This document shows positions 6,398 to 6,737 of a stretch of DNA of 6,737 bases, piece after piece. The position numbers were made by a program, and so were the translations under genes. This stretch comes from Betaproteobacteria bacterium. Lineage in GTDB: Bacteria; Pseudomonadota; Gammaproteobacteria; Burkholderiales; SG8-39. Positions within the stretch are counted from its first letter, which is position 1. Each line of letters opens with the position of its first letter. The notes under the pieces are model-generated. The model was given only the letters and a program-made list of their open reading frames with translations. It had not been told where the DNA came from and searched no databases. The stretch covers positions 1 to 6,737 of the forward strand of contig CANIIN010000146.1 of the NCBI GenBank assembly GCA_947467405.1, in the 5' to 3' direction.

Positions 6398-6496
6398 GAA
6401 TTTCTCCGGATTGGGATGACAGGAACAAGAACCGACGGCAAATCGATCAGGCGGGCTTTCTAACGGCAAACGCCTCACCGTGGTTCATGCCATTGA

Positions 6497-6502
6497 ATTT
6501 TA
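6497..6502 (-). promoter_or_regulatory. Possible -10 box (TAAAAT) for the minus-strand cluster
   Basis: Read on the minus strand, TAAAAT matches five of six -10 positions. It lies about 100 nt upstream of the binding-protein ATG (6397) and only 5 nt from the edge of the palindromic element at 6507. Any -35 box would have to lie inside that element. The hexamers at 16-19 nt spacing (around TTCAGT and AGTGAA) are poor, so this is a weak call. A second weak candidate is TTGCCG followed 17 nt later by TCGATT, closer to the gene. Confidence 0.2.
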
Positions 6503-6526
6503 CCGATAAACGTAGGTATTCACTGA

Positions 6527-6548
6527 ACAAGGGGGCATGCCCCCTTGT
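6527..6548. repeat. 22-nt perfect palindrome in the left arm of the element
   Basis: The half-site ACAAGGGGGCA is followed directly by its exact reverse complement, so the sequence reads the same on both strands. It is nested inside the long left arm and is repeated identically at 6696-6717. It can form its own small cruciform or hairpin independent of the large stem. Confidence 0.9.
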
Positions 6549-6695
6549 ATATGGCTCTTTTCGCATTAGTTAGTGATGATCCGCGACGCGGTGCAGAAAC
6601 TCGATTGAGGATCAGGACTTACGTCATCACTGCCGGGTAAGCGTTTTCCCACTGGTATAGAGGCATATCACTAACTAATGCGAAAAGAGCCATCT

Positions 6696-6717
6696 ACAAG
6701 GGGGCATGCCCCCTTGT
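6696..6717. repeat. 22-nt perfect palindrome in the right arm of the element
   Basis: This is the second, identical copy of the ACAAGGGGGCA / TGCCCCCTTGT palindrome. As it is self-complementary, the two copies are both direct and inverted repeats of each other, 169 bp apart. They can pair within each arm or across the element. Confidence 0.9.
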
Positions 6718-6737
6718 TCAGTGAATACCTTTGTTTA

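Larger units (their letters stand above)
6507..6737. mobile_element. 231-bp palindromic MITE-like element with long inverted arms
   Basis: The left arm 6507-6577 and the reverse complement of 6667-6737 match at 68 of 71 positions. The mismatches are GT versus AA near the outer end and one T versus G in the middle. The 89-nt spacer (6578-6666) is not repeated and contains no ORF. No transposase is present, so if mobile it must be moved in trans, as a MITE. The inner part of each arm begins GGCTCTTTTCGCATTAGTTAG, which has the look of an insertion-sequence terminal repeat. I cannot name the family with confidence. The window ends exactly where the visible symmetry ends, so the right boundary and any target-site duplication cannot be determined. 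The 340 nt after the last gene (6398-6737) otherwise hold only the leader and promoter region of the minus-strand cluster. Confidence 0.7.

Noticed and set aside
6553..6691. A 139-bp IS-derived MITE (GGCTC...GAGCC) inserted in a separate target
   Set aside because: The flanking 8-mers (TTGTATAT and ATCTACAA) are not direct repeats, and the inverted symmetry continues outward another 46 nt on each side, so the whole 231 bp is better treated as one element.
6507..6737. Integron attC site
   Set aside because: Although it is a long imperfect palindrome, I do not see the paired RYYYAAC/GTTRRRY core sites in the required order, and there is no cassette gene beside it.

Overview
The window reads as GC-rich bacterial chromosome, most likely from a betaproteobacterium of the Burkholderiales type. 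That is inferred from a Bug/TctC-type periplasmic binding protein beside a small acid-catabolism cluster, and from the strong G/C bias at third codon positions. No rRNA, tRNA or CRISPR array is visible.

The left third (about 1-2315) is on the plus strand. It starts with the last 34 codons of an unidentified gene, closed by a clear intrinsic terminator (157-180). Next come selD (selenophosphate synthase, cysteine form, 310-1368), a small split-barrel flavin-type protein of the pyridoxamine 5'-phosphate oxidase-like superfamily (1475-1936), and a short unrecognised ORF (2013-2315) that may be the remnant of a longer gene.

The middle intergenic stretch (2316-2456) separates convergent transcription units. 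It holds a GC-rich hairpin and a copy of the dispersed ATTCCCGC-GAAG-GCGGGAAT palindrome.

The right two thirds (2457-6397) form a minus-strand cluster. In transcription order it encodes a secreted Bug/TctC solute-binding protein, an MmgE/PrpD-family protein, a small NTF2/SnoaL-like protein, and an SDR dehydrogenase resembling the dehydrogenase domain of peroxisomal multifunctional enzyme type 2 (HSD17B4). Together they suggest capture of an organic acid in the periplasm followed by isomerisation, dehydration or epimerisation and an NAD-dependent oxidation. The substrate cannot be read from the sequence. A perfect 14-bp stem lies between the binding-protein gene and the MmgE/PrpD gene.

The right edge (6507-6737) is a 231-bp palindromic element with no ORF. 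Its two 71-nt arms differ at only three positions, and each arm contains its own perfect 22-nt palindrome. It looks like a MITE or another non-autonomous mobile repeat, and it is the most unusual object in the window. It lies immediately upstream of the minus-strand cluster and may overlap its promoter.
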